A DNA stretch of 16,688 nucleotides from an uncultured Desulfurobacterium sp. (GTDB taxonomy: Bacteria; Aquificota; Aquificia; Desulfurobacteriales; Desulfurobacteriaceae): contig CAJXJV010000007.1 of assembly GCA_913055135.1 (NCBI GenBank), positions 1 through 16,688 of the forward strand, read 5' to 3'. Below are positions 1 to 6,764 of the stretch, piece after piece; positions within the stretch are counted from its first letter, which is position 1, and each line of letters opens with the position of its first letter. The notes under the pieces are model-generated. The model worked only from the letters and a program-made list of their open reading frames with translations. It did not search any database and was not told the DNA's origin. A program made the position numbers and the translations under genes.

Positions 1-1
1 A

Positions 2-709
2 CGTTTCAACACTTCTGTGAAGAAACTCATAGCGCTTAACAACTTGAAAAAGCCTTACACTATTAGACCCGGACAGAGGTTAAAAGTCCCATCTGCAAAG
101 AGTTATTCGAGAAGAAGAAGGAGGTTGTCACTTTTCTCAAAGGTGCCTGTTTACAGGTACTATCGAGTAAAGAGAGGAGATTCTGTTTTCAAAATAGCCA
201 AGAGGTTTAAAGTTTCTTCAAGAACGATAATAAGGGAGAACAAACTGAGAAAACCTTACATTCTTAGACCCGGACAGAGGTTAAAAATCCTTGTTGGTTA
301 TAGGGATGTCCTGAAACTTAATAGACCAATTCAGTTTAGATTTCCCCTTGATGGAAGAGTTGACCCAACTGTGAGGGAGAAGGGATATCCGGGAATATTC
401 ATACTTAGTCATCCAGGAACGAAGGTTAAGGCAGCTGAGACAGGTATAGTAAAGTTTGCAGGAAAAGATGAGCATTTTCTGAAGACCTACGGAAATGTTG
501 TTGTGATTGAGCATCCGGAAGGTTACCAGACTGTTTACAGCAATCTGGACAAGATTTTCGTTGAACCCAGGCAGATAGTTAAAAGAGGAAAGGTAATCGG
601 TACGGCTGGAGTATCCGGAGACTGGGGAAAGAGTGGAATCTATTTCGAGATTAACAAGGTATATAATGGAAAAGTCTATCAGATCAATCCGCTTGAGGTT
701 CTAAAGTAG
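2..709 (+). CDS. LysM repeat and degenerate M23/LytM-domain envelope protein (5' end outside window)
   Basis: The reading frame is open from the first bases, so the gene begins upstream. The GTG at 17 falls inside a LysM repeat and is not a believable start. In the window there are about 235 residues: the end of one LysM repeat (ending PGQRLKVP), a complete second LysM repeat (from YYRVKRGDSVFKIAKRF to PGQRLKIL), then an M23/LytM fold (roughly the last 120 residues). LysM binds peptidoglycan; M23 domains normally cut its cross-links. Here the metal site looks lost. Where active enzymes read HxGxD there is YPGIF, the HL of the second motif is NL (VYSNLDK), and the terminal HLHFE is GIYFE. This is the pattern of EnvC/NlpD-type proteins, which switch on amidases rather than cutting wall themselves. 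An amidase-activating role is inference; the fold and missing residues are seen directly. Confidence 0.9.
   Translation, partial: RFNTSVKKLIALNNLKKPYTIRPGQRLKVPSAKSYSRRRRRLSLFSKVPVYRYYRVKRGDSVFKIAKRFKVSSRTIIRENKLRKPYILRPGQRLKILVGYRDVLKLNRPIQFRFPLDGRVDPTVREKGYPGIFILSHPGTKVKAAETGIVKFAGKDEHFLKTYGNVVVIEHPEGYQTVYSNLDKIFVEPRQIVKRGKVIGTAGVSGDWGKSGIYFEINKVYNGKVYQINPLEVLK
63..286 (+). repeat. Direct repeat shared by two LysM units
   Basis: Bases 63-85 and 264-286 are an identical 23-base run that encodes the end of each LysM repeat (RPGQRLK). The bases upstream of each copy also match closely, encoding KKPYTI and RKPYIL. The copies lie 201 bases apart, an exact multiple of three, so unequal exchange would add or remove one LysM unit in frame. 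Confidence 0.8.
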
Positions 710-710
710 A

Positions 711-878
711 TTACTCCTTGTTGACTACTTTTATAACGGGTTTTTCTTTTTCCTCCTCTTCTCCTTCAAGTCCTTTTTTGAACTCCTCTTTTGCAACAAA
801 GAAGGACTTAATGAGGTTAATTATCTTATCCCATCCAAAGAGAACACCAACCACAATCAGAAGAAGAACTATCTTCAT
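711..878 (-). CDS. Small membrane-anchored protein, 55 residues
   Basis: A short minus-strand frame begins with ATG at 878 and ends with TAA at 711. A purine-rich ribosome site (GAGAGGTG) lies about ten bases upstream of the ATG. Residues 2-15 form a hydrophobic membrane segment (MKIVLLLIVVGVLFGW). An amphipathic stretch and a very acidic/basic tail follow (GEEEEKEKPVIK), so it probably sits in the inner membrane with a charged cytoplasmic tail. Its stop lies one base from the stop of the LysM gene on the other strand. I do not recognise the family. The overlapping plus-strand frame at 718-903 is Ser/Thr/Phe-rich nonsense and lacks a ribosome site, which favours this strand. It could be a single-pass accessory subunit, but nothing in the sequence shows a partner. 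Confidence 0.6.
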   Translation of the reverse strand: MKIVLLLIVVGVLFGWDKIINLIKSFFVAKEEFKKGLEGEEEEKEKPVIKVVNKE

Positions 879-914
879 CAACAATTTTCACCTCTCAGAT
901 TAACGATTAACTCT

Positions 915-920
915 ATTATA
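915..920 (-). promoter_or_regulatory. Candidate -10 box for the 55-residue gene
   Basis: The minus strand reads TATAAT at 920-915, about 37 bases upstream of the ATG at 878. No good -35 box lies at the usual distance. The palindrome at 925-943 occupies that place instead. The call rests on the perfect -10 alone. Confidence 0.3.
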
Positions 921-924
921 CTCC

Positions 925-950
925 AAAGGACAAACTGTCCTTTATTTTTA
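925..950 (+). terminator. Perfect 8-bp hairpin; plus-strand terminator or operator
   Basis: AAAGGACA (925-932), a three-base loop AAC, and TGTCCTTT (936-943) form a perfect inverted repeat. On the plus strand a T-rich run (ATTTTTA) follows, as in an intrinsic terminator, and would stop read-through from the LysM gene. On the minus strand it begins ten bases after the zinc-ribbon gene stop but has no U-tract. There it also sits just upstream of a TATAAT, so an operator role is an alternative. Confidence 0.45.
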
Positions 951-953
951 GCC

Positions 954-1109
954 TCAGCCAAATGGTGAACAGGCATTTGCAATGTCGATTACTTCAACAT
1001 CTTCAGATCCGCAAAATGGGCACTTGATCTCCATCAGTTGAAGAGGGGTATAAATTGCCTCTTCAAACTCGGCACCGCAACTGTTACACTCAAAGATGTA
1101 AATTTGCAC
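954..1109 (-). CDS. FmdB-type zinc ribbon protein, 51 residues
   Basis: A minus-strand gene starts with GTG at 1109 behind a strong ribosome site (CCGGAGGT) and ends with TGA at 954. The product opens MQIYIFECNSCGAEFEE and carries a second cysteine pair in KCPFCGSEDVEV. The two CxxC knuckles, 19 residues apart between first cysteines of the CNSCG and CPFCG pairs at about positions 8/11 and 30/33, form a single zinc ribbon. The aromatic 'Y-F-C' opening is typical of the FmdB/CxxC_CXXC_SSSS family of small putative regulators. The family's molecular role is poorly known; metal binding is expected. The gene is divergent from the helicase operon, 57 bases away, so a shared regulatory region is likely. 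A regulatory role over either neighbour is speculation. Confidence 0.75.
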   Translation of the reverse strand: MQIYIFECNSCGAEFEEAIYTPLQLMEIKCPFCGSEDVEVIDIANACSPFG

Positions 1110-1131
1110 GTTTACCTCCGGTGGTTAGAAT
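1104..1131 (+). promoter_or_regulatory. Weak candidate promoter for the helicase operon
   Basis: TTGCAC (1104-1109) and TAGAAT (1126-1131) are 16 bases apart and lie about 35 bases upstream of the helicase ATG. The -35 match is partial, and this segment overlaps the start of the divergent zinc-ribbon gene. It is proposed only because the eight-gene operon needs a promoter in the 57-base gap or just inside that gene. Confidence 0.25.
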
Positions 1132-1166
1132 TTATGCACCCATTAATTTAGGAGTTTTCTGAGGAA

Positions 1167-3458
1167 ATGAAAATAATCAAAGTTTTAGAATCAAGTAAAT
1201 TTAATGGTAGAACAGGAACTGTAGAGTACATTTTAGAGGGTGAATTAAAAAAAGAGGCTCTTGTTCCTGTAAAGGGTACAGGTTTAAAAGTTTCATTTGA
1301 ATTTCTCAATCCTATCCAGACGTTATTCTTCAAGTTTTACAAAGGTGGAAATGCTCTTGTCTCTTCTCCTACAAGTTCTGGAAAGACATTGATAGCTCTT
1401 CTCTTCTATTTAAAGAACAGGAACAACGGGCGCTTTATCTACACTGCCCCTACACGGTCTTTGATATGGGAAAAGTTCAGAGAATTCAAAAGTTTCTTCA
1501 GGGCGATAGGGATAAGAACCGGCGATTTAGTAGAGGAATTAGATGAAATTGTTCAGCCGGCGGTTGTCGCCACCTATGAAAGTTTACTTTCTGCTGCGAG
1601 AAACAGAGTTAGATGGTTTGAAGAAGCCGGTGCGGTGGTGATTGATGAAATACACATAATCAGAGATCCTTCGAGGGGAGCAGGAATTGAGGAGATTGTC
1701 AGTTACTGTCTTGAGGAGGAAATTCCTGTTTTGTCCCTTTCTGCTACCATACCGGGAGCGGAGGAGTTAGCAAGGTGGATTGATGCGGAACTGTTCATTG
1801 AATCGGAATGGAGACCTGTTCCCTTAGAGAGAAGGGTTTTCAATATGCCAAAGCTTTTGAGGAAAATAAAGGCTCCCAGGAGCTCTCCTGAAGAGAAGAT
1901 TGTATCCGTCCTGGAACATTTGAACTTAGAGGGAAAAACGATTGCGTTTGTTCCAAGGAAAGATTTAGGCTGGCAGTCTTTGAAGGTGGATAATACAATC
2001 TACAACAGAAAAGTTTTAAATGAAACGTTGCCGTTTGAAGTGGAGGAAACGGAGAGTAAAAAGATAGTTGCTTTTCACAATGCAGATGTTCCGCAAGAAG
2101 AAAGAGAAGAGATAGAAAAGGAGTTTAAAGAGGGGAATCTCAATCGGCTCTATGCTACCCAGACCCTTGCTTATGGAGTGAATCTCCCGGCAGATAACGT
2201 TGTTATTTTTGTCAGGGGAAGTTTTGATAGGTTTACCTACAGGTATCGCTTTTTCCCTGATCCTCTTACTATTCTTCAAATGGAGGGAAGGGCAGGAAGG
2301 TTTGGGCTTTCAGAAAAAGGTTATTCATTTATAGTCGTGACCGGGGCAAAGGAGGGAGCTCTCGAAAAAGCTCTTGAAGAGGAGCTCCAGATGCCCTTTG
2401 AAACTGCCCTCTCTTCTGGAATAGAGAGAAGAGAGAGTGCTGCCTGTCCCAACAGGAGAAAGGCTTATCTGAGCTTAATGATTTTGGGACCTCTGATAAG
2501 GTATGGAGATAGATGGAAAGAGGCTGTAAAGTCAATGTTCAGCATAAAGAGGAATCCCCTCCTCATTAATGAGATTGAGGAAATTCTGGAAGAGCTGGAA
2601 TCTACAGGTTTTATAGTAGATGGAAAGCCATCTCTTCTTACCAGAATCCTCGTTTCCTCTTTTGTTTCTCCGTTCTGTTACGGGGAATTTCAGGAAAGAC
2701 TTCAGTCAGCTAAGGAGAGCCTTGAAGCAGGAATAGAGAGGACGTATCTCTACTCCTTTATTGTGAGACCCTTTATAAGAAGGGAACTGAATCCGTCAAC
2801 AGTTGCGCTTTTTACAGGTAAAGCTTTTTATGAAGAGGCACAGAGGATAAGGGATAGAGTGAAAGAGGTTTCGGGACTGGACGTTAATGATAACTCGGAC
2901 GTTCTGGCTTTTTATGCATCTGGAAGATTCTTTCTCTTCAAAAATGTTGCCAGACCCCCGGGGGACCTTTCTACTTTACCAACCGAGAGCTCCCTCCTCG
3001 GACAGCTTCTGTGCAGATTGAATATTTTCGATTTTGAAACACTCCACAGGGTTGCAATGATGATAAGGTCCGGGATTCCTTTTGAGTTTTCTCTTTTGGG
3101 TGCTGTTGAGGGTTTGGGTTATATGAGAGGAAATGCTCTGGCACTGACGGGACAGAGAGCCGGAATCACAAATGAAATAGCCTTAGTAAATGGAATCCGT
3201 GAAGAGAACCGGGAGCTGCTGGAAGTTCTTAAAGAAACCCTTTCACTCAGGTATGACAGGAAGGAAAGTCTTGAAAAAGAATTCTCTGCAATTGTTAAGA
3301 TTGTGAAAGGGATTAAATTTCCACTTGGGAATTTGAAGTTTCTGCGATTTTTAGCATCCCTATTCGTTGGCAGACAGGAAGCTATTAAACTTTCAAAGGA
3401 AGACGCCCTGGAGGTGCTCTTTGAAAATGTCTCAGGACAGAAAGAAAATGAGAGTTAG
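1167..3458 (+). CDS. Ski2/Hel308-like superfamily 2 helicase
   Basis: The protein is 763 residues, starting at an ATG behind a GAGGA site. Superfamily 2 motifs appear in order: Q-motif-like LNPIQ (47-51), Walker A SSPTSSGKT (66-74, Lys73), motif Ia TAPTRSL (93-99), motif II DEIH (160-163), motif III SAT (192-194), motif IV AFVPRK (260-265), motif V TLAYGVNLP (333-341) and motif VI QMEGRAGRFG (371-380). DEIH together with QMEGRAGR points to the Ski2/Hel308 group (ATP-driven 3'-5' unwinding of DNA or RNA) rather than RecQ or RecG. Beyond residue 400 the sequence is poorly conserved to my eye. A segment at about 440-490 could be the winged-helix part of that group, followed by a helical ratchet-like region. 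The substrate cannot be read from sequence. It opens the operon, and its last 32 bases overlap the next gene. Confidence 0.9.
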   Translation: MKIIKVLESSKFNGRTGTVEYILEGELKKEALVPVKGTGLKVSFEFLNPIQTLFFKFYKGGNALVSSPTSSGKTLIALLFYLKNRNNGRFIYTAPTRSLIWEKFREFKSFFRAIGIRTGDLVEELDEIVQPAVVATYESLLSAARNRVRWFEEAGAVVIDEIHIIRDPSRGAGIEEIVSYCLEEEIPVLSLSATIPGAEELARWIDAELFIESEWRPVPLERRVFNMPKLLRKIKAPRSSPEEKIVSVLEHLNLEGKTIAFVPRKDLGWQSLKVDNTIYNRKVLNETLPFEVEETESKKIVAFHNADVPQEEREEIEKEFKEGNLNRLYATQTLAYGVNLPADNVVIFVRGSFDRFTYRYRFFPDPLTILQMEGRAGRFGLSEKGYSFIVVTGAKEGALEKALEEELQMPFETALSSGIERRESAACPNRRKAYLSLMILGPLIRYGDRWKEAVKSMFSIKRNPLLINEIEEILEELESTGFIVDGKPSLLTRILVSSFVSPFCYGEFQERLQSAKESLEAGIERTYLYSFIVRPFIRRELNPSTVALFTGKAFYEEAQRIRDRVKEVSGLDVNDNSDVLAFYASGRFFLFKNVARPPGDLSTLPTESSLLGQLLCRLNIFDFETLHRVAMMIRSGIPFEFSLLGAVEGLGYMRGNALALTGQRAGITNEIALVNGIREENRELLEVLKETLSLRYDRKESLEKEFSAIVKIVKGIKFPLGNLKFLRFLASLFVGRQEAIKLSKEDALEVLFENVSGQKENES
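3410..3416 (+). promoter_or_regulatory. Ribosome binding site setting the start of the 205-residue gene
   Basis: GGAGGTG lies ten bases before the ATG at 3427, inside the helicase coding sequence. It favours that ATG over the earlier in-frame TTG at 3367 and the later ATG at 3448, implying a 32-base overlap and coupled translation. Confidence 0.65.
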
Positions 3459-4044
3459 GATAGATGGCAAATATCAGGAGATAGAAGTTAGCAGCAAAAT
3501 GCCTAAAACTACGTCGGGGCTCTTGAGGCTTATTGAGTATAGATATCTCTTTCCAGAACGTTCTATAAAGTATGTTGAAAAAGATGGCGAAGTACTTCAT
3601 CCGACGAAGGTGGACGAGATAAAGGATCTTGAAGCCATAAACATAGTAACAGAATCTTCTGTGAACATGATAAAGAAACAGATAGAGCTGGCGCTAATAG
3701 CCCTTGATGCAATGGTTGTTTCGATCAATCAGATAGTTAATGACTGGAAAATAAAAGGGGATCTGGCAAAGCTTTACCTCAATAACCTTCTGGATTCCTT
3801 AGAGTGGACTGTTAAGGTAGTTGAAAATGGTTCAAAGATACTTCCCATATACGATGGACTTGAAGAGGCTATAGCAAAACTTGAGGATAAAATCTTTAGA
3901 ATTGATGATCTCATGTTTGAAGGAAAAGAGGAAGAAACAATAGAGGTTCTCATGAATGAGTTTCCAAGGGCTATAGAGGAGTGGAAAGAGTTTTTAAGGG
4001 ACATGATAAGGTTTATTAAATCAGCTTCTGGAGAGACCCACTAA
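3427..4044 (+). CDS. Unknown 205-residue protein coupled to the helicase
   Basis: I do not recognise the family. Residues 1-80 look like a small alpha/beta unit (MRVRIDGKYQEIEVSS, then RSIKYVEKDGEVLHPTKVDEI), with the strand pattern of a beta-grasp or ubiquitin-like fold; this is only an impression. From about residue 80 the protein is all helical, with acidic amphipathic helices (MIKKQIELALIALDAM; LYLNNLLDSLEWTVKVVENG; AIAKLEDKIFRIDDLM) and a C-terminal helix with two tryptophans in the helical half. There is no signal peptide, membrane segment, cysteine or obvious catalytic motif, so it is probably a cytoplasmic binding or structural protein. Its ribosome site lies inside the helicase gene with a 32-base overlap, and the prepilin peptidase ATG follows its stop directly. 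Coupling suggests similar dosage to the helicase, and perhaps a complex. Confidence 0.8.
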   Translation: MSQDRKKMRVRIDGKYQEIEVSSKMPKTTSGLLRLIEYRYLFPERSIKYVEKDGEVLHPTKVDEIKDLEAINIVTESSVNMIKKQIELALIALDAMVVSINQIVNDWKIKGDLAKLYLNNLLDSLEWTVKVVENGSKILPIYDGLEEAIAKLEDKIFRIDDLMFEGKEEETIEVLMNEFPRAIEEWKEFLRDMIRFIKSASGETH

Positions 4045-4815
4045 ATGGAATATCTGATGGCGTTTATCTTTGGAACGATTGTGGGTAGTTTTCTCAATGT
4101 TTGCATTTACAGAATCCCCATGGGAGAATCTGTAATCTATCCATTTTCTCACTGTCCTAAATGTGGCGAAAAGATTAAGTGGTATGACAACATTCCAATT
4201 ATCAGTTATTTAATCCTGAGGGGAAAGTGTAGAAACTGCGGGGAGAAAATTTCAGTTCAATATCCTCTAATAGAACTTTTAACAGGAATCCTTACAGCAG
4301 GAGTTATCTGGAAATATGGAATTTCATTAGTCTCTCTCTATTTTTTGATTTTAGCCTGTGTGTTAATTGTGGTTTCCATGATTGATCTGAAAACGATGCT
4401 TGTGCCCATAAAGCTCTGCTACTTTGCAATGGTTGCAGGAATTCTGCTTTCACCTTTTATTTCGATTAGCTCTTTCAAGGACTCCATTTTAGGAGCATCC
4501 TTTGGAGCAGGAATAATTCTCTTTATCATTGAAACCTACTACATATTTACAGGCAAAGAGGGTATGGGATATGGAGATGCTAACATAATGGCACTTATCG
4601 GTGCTTTCTTAGGATGGGAAAAAGTGTTGTTAACGATATTCTTCGCTTCACTGATTGGATCTGTTGTTGGAGTTGCCCTTATGGTTCTGAAGGGTAAAAA
4701 CACAAAGTTCGCACTGCCTTTTGGACCCTTTCTCTCTGCAGGAGCATACATTACAATACTGTTTGGCAATGAAATAATCAATTGGTATCTGGGGAAATTA
4801 GGATGGTGTTTTTGA
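4045..4815 (+). CDS. pilD: Prepilin peptidase / N-methyltransferase (type IV leader peptidase)
   Basis: This inner-membrane aspartic protease cuts the leader of type IV pilin or type II secretion pseudopilins and methylates the new N-terminus. The 256 residues begin with the family's N-terminal motif GSFLNVCIYRIP. A four-cysteine zinc-type pair follows (CPKCG about residues 33-36, CRNCG about 58-62), the mark of bifunctional enzymes with the methyltransferase loop. Then come several membrane helices with both catalytic aspartates, in MIDLKTMLVP and GMGYGDANIM. The end (LPFGPFLSAGAY) is also typical. The ATG follows the previous stop with no gap, and no separate strong ribosome site is visible, so translation is probably coupled. 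No pilin gene is in the window, so its substrates are encoded elsewhere. Confidence 0.95.
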   Translation: MEYLMAFIFGTIVGSFLNVCIYRIPMGESVIYPFSHCPKCGEKIKWYDNIPIISYLILRGKCRNCGEKISVQYPLIELLTGILTAGVIWKYGISLVSLYFLILACVLIVVSMIDLKTMLVPIKLCYFAMVAGILLSPFISISSFKDSILGASFGAGIILFIIETYYIFTGKEGMGYGDANIMALIGAFLGWEKVLLTIFFASLIGSVVGVALMVLKGKNTKFALPFGPFLSAGAYITILFGNEIINWYLGKLGWCF

Positions 4816-5453
4816 GGAAAGTGGAAAATTTTCTGTTAAAAACCTCTGAGACTTTTCTTATTGCTATAACGATGGCTTTGCTAATTATCTCTTTTATTCT
4901 TTTCTTTGAATTTGTAGCAATGTCCCCTCATTTCTTTCACATTGAAGAGATAATCTTCTCCGGTCATATGAAGGATGCTACAGAGAGTCTGAAAGAGATC
5001 ATCTCTCCTCTCTTGATGTTTGTTATTGTCGTCGAACTTATCGTTATGCTGATAAAACATCAGCCAAGAATCGTTTTTGATGTTCTTTTAATTGCGGTTG
5101 CAAGAGAAATCATCATTGCAGGACATAATTTCAAGGATGTTCTGCTGGGATCTATTTCACTTTTGGTTCTTTTCTTCATCAGGAAGTTCTTGACTCTTAA
5201 AAGTGTTCCACCTGGAACAGCAGTTATCATAGATCCATATATAACGATTGAGGCTTTGAATGAAATGCTGGATGTTTACATTCCTTTCGAAGAGGAAAAG
5301 TATCTGATTGATCTTATAGAAAAAATTTCTAAGGAAAGAGGAGTTGTTCTCAAAAAACGGAAGATAGTTGACATCGCAAATGTTAAGATAGAAATACTGG
5401 ATACTGATGAAAGAGGAAAACCTATCTTAGTAAGGGTGATAAAGACAGCGTAG
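4803..5453 (+). CDS. PsiE-like integral membrane protein
   Basis: The 216-residue product starts at an ATG 13 bases inside the end of the prepilin peptidase gene. A TTG at 4782 is in frame but less likely. The N-terminal half has about four hydrophobic helices: FLIAITMALLIISFILFFEF; LLMFVIVVELIVMLI; a segment with VAREIII; and LLGSISLLVLFFI. The FE motif of helix 1, the glutamate in helix 2 and the 'AREII' motif match my memory of the PsiE (phosphate-starvation-inducible) family. The C-terminal 80 residues are soluble and charged (EMLDVYIPFEEEKYLIDLIEKISKE), and longer than in short PsiE proteins. The function of PsiE proteins is unknown. Nothing here shows phosphate control (no Pho box seen). 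Confidence 0.65.
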   Translation: MVFLRKVENFLLKTSETFLIAITMALLIISFILFFEFVAMSPHFFHIEEIIFSGHMKDATESLKEIISPLLMFVIVVELIVMLIKHQPRIVFDVLLIAVAREIIIAGHNFKDVLLGSISLLVLFFIRKFLTLKSVPPGTAVIIDPYITIEALNEMLDVYIPFEEEKYLIDLIEKISKERGVVLKKRKIVDIANVKIEILDTDERGKPILVRVIKTA

Positions 5454-5466
5454 ATCAGGGAAAGCC

Positions 5467-6105
5467 GTGACAGTTATCGGAATAGATCTCTGTACCTCTG
5501 AAGGAAGTGTTTCCCTTGTGAAAGAGGGGGAACCCTTAGGCGTTTCCATGTGGAATCAGTCCAGAAAACACGCTGAGAGGGTTTTTGTAGAAATAGAGAG
5601 ACTATTAGAGAAATCAGGTATAGGAAAAGAAGATGTAAATCTTGCTGTGGTTACTTCGGGTCCCGGTTCGTTCACAGGAGTGAGGCTTTCTGTTACTGTT
5701 GGGAAATCCTTGAAGGTCTTGGGACTTGATGTAAAAGCGGTTTCAACTCTTCAACTTGTGGGTTTTGGGATCCTTAAAATGGGATTACCCGTGGTTTCAC
5801 TCTTTCCCGGTAGAAGAAATAGGTACTATACACTGATCAGGGAAAGGATTGGAGATTCTACAGAGGTTCTGGATTTGTCTGAGGAGGAGTTGTTCTCCAT
5901 CCTGAAAGAGCTTTCTGAGTATAGAGTTGTTTATAAGGGAACTGTTCCGGAAACTATAAAGAACAATTTCAAAACTCTGTATGAGACAACTCCCCTTTCC
6001 CTTATTGCTGCACTTCTTCCTTTTGAAGCTCCTCAGCTGCTCAAGTCTCTTCACTTCTACTACGTAAGAGATCACGATGCAAAACCTTCTTGTAAGGGAC
6101 TGTAG
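5467..6105 (+). CDS. tsaB: tRNA t6A threonylcarbamoyltransferase complex protein TsaB
   Basis: TsaB (YeaZ) is the inactive actin-fold partner of TsaD in making N6-threonylcarbamoyladenosine at position 37 of ANN-decoding tRNAs. The 212 residues open with the ASKHA phosphate-loop strand (VIGIDLCTSEGSVSLV). The family signature follows: SRKHAERVF at about 32-40 and SGPGSFTGVRLSV at about 64-76. The C-terminal part is short and diverged, as usual for TsaB. The start is a GTG with AGGGAA upstream. It lies 13 bases after the PsiE-like gene and overlaps rimI by 29 bases. The tsaB-rimI pairing is common in bacteria and supports both calls. tsaD, tsaC and tsaE are not in the window. Confidence 0.93.
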   Translation: MTVIGIDLCTSEGSVSLVKEGEPLGVSMWNQSRKHAERVFVEIERLLEKSGIGKEDVNLAVVTSGPGSFTGVRLSVTVGKSLKVLGLDVKAVSTLQLVGFGILKMGLPVVSLFPGRRNRYYTLIRERIGDSTEVLDLSEEELFSILKELSEYRVVYKGTVPETIKNNFKTLYETTPLSLIAALLPFEAPQLLKSLHFYYVRDHDAKPSCKGL

Positions 6106-6541
6106 AAGGGAAGATTTAAGTGCTATACTAAAAATAGAGAAGGAATCTTTTCCTGACCCGTGGGGAAGAGAGCTTCTTGAGAAGGAGTTGTCTCTTTCCT
6201 TTTCTTGGTTTATCGTTGCAGAAGTGGATGGAGAAGTTGTTGGTTATCTGGTAGCCTGGATAGTAGGAGATTCCTGCGAATTGAACAGGATAGCGGTTAC
6301 ACCTTGTATGAGAAGTAGAGGAGTAGGGAAAAGATTACTTTATGAACTAATAAATTATTGTAAAAATAGAAACGTTAAAGAGATTTTTCTTGAGGTTAGA
6401 GAATCCAATTTAAACGCAATTAAACTTTACGGTAGTTCCGGTTTTGAGAAAATCTCTGTCAGAAAAAATTATTACGTCAGAGAGAGTGCTTTTATCTACC
6501 GGCTTAAACTAGATAAAGGAGGAGAAAATGCTCAGGGATGA
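6077..6541 (+). CDS. rimI: RimI-type GNAT N-acetyltransferase
   Basis: The 154 residues carry a complete GNAT fold. The N-terminal strand and helices include the RimI-like KIEKESFPDPWG. A core strand follows (FIVAEVDGEVVGYLVAW), then the start of motif A (ELNRIAVTP) and the acetyl-CoA pyrophosphate loop RSRGVGKRLL at about 86-95. The end carries the family pattern EVRESNLNAIKLYGSSGFE. RimI acetylates the alpha-amino group of ribosomal protein S18 in Escherichia coli; thermophile homologues may have wider protein targets. The ATG lies 29 bases inside tsaB. The 3' end overlaps the next gene by 14 bases, and that gene's GGAGGA site is inside rimI. Confidence 0.88.
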   Translation: MQNLLVRDCRREDLSAILKIEKESFPDPWGRELLEKELSLSFSWFIVAEVDGEVVGYLVAWIVGDSCELNRIAVTPCMRSRGVGKRLLYELINYCKNRNVKEIFLEVRESNLNAIKLYGSSGFEKISVRKNYYVRESAFIYRLKLDKGGENAQG

Positions 6542-6764
6542 AAATCTAAAGGCTCTTGCAAGGGAGAAGTTTCACCGCTTTAGGACTCTGGAAAGGAAGC
6601 ATCAGGAACTGGACGACATGATAGATGAACTGGAGAAGAAAGCTGTCATTACACCGAAAGAGGAACTTGAACTGGAAAGGATGAAGAAAGAGAGACTGAA
6701 ACTCAGAGATGAGATGATGCTCCTCATGAAGAAAGCCAAGGAGGAAGTTGAGAATGAGAAGTGA
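6528..6764 (+). CDS. DUF465 (YdcH-like) small coiled-coil protein
   Basis: The 78-residue protein starts at an ATG with an excellent ribosome site (AGGAGGAG). It is almost wholly helical and charged. It shows the DUF465/YdcH layout: a first helix with the [21 protein letters not shown] pattern (F..L..kH.eLD..I), a turn, then [16 protein letters not shown] (LKk.kL.lkDei). The family is widespread and of unknown function, expected to form a helical hairpin or dimer in the cytoplasm. Its end overlaps ilvD by 11 bases, and the AAGGAGG for ilvD lies in its last codons. A link to leucine/valine synthesis is therefore positional only. Confidence 0.8.
   Translation: MLRDENLKALAREKFHRFRTLERKHQELDDMIDELEKKAVITPKEELELERMKKERLKLRDEMMLLMKKAKEEVENEK
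6738..6744 (+). promoter_or_regulatory. Ribosome binding site setting the ilvD start
   Basis: AAGGAGG lies nine bases before the ATG at 6754, within the DUF465 gene. It argues against the in-frame TTG at 6748, which would be only three bases from the site. Confidence 0.7.

Noticed and set aside
17..709. GTG at 17 as the true start of the LysM gene
   Set aside because: It lies inside a LysM repeat, and the frame is open back to the window edge, so the gene begins upstream.
718..903. Plus-strand frame of 61 codons
   Set aside because: It has a low-complexity Ser/Thr/Phe composition and no ribosome site, and it is antisense to a minus-strand frame with a good ribosome site and membrane segment.
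3367..3426. TTG at 3367 as an N-terminal extension of the 205-residue protein
   Set aside because: No ribosome site precedes it, whereas GGAGGTG sits correctly before the ATG at 3427.
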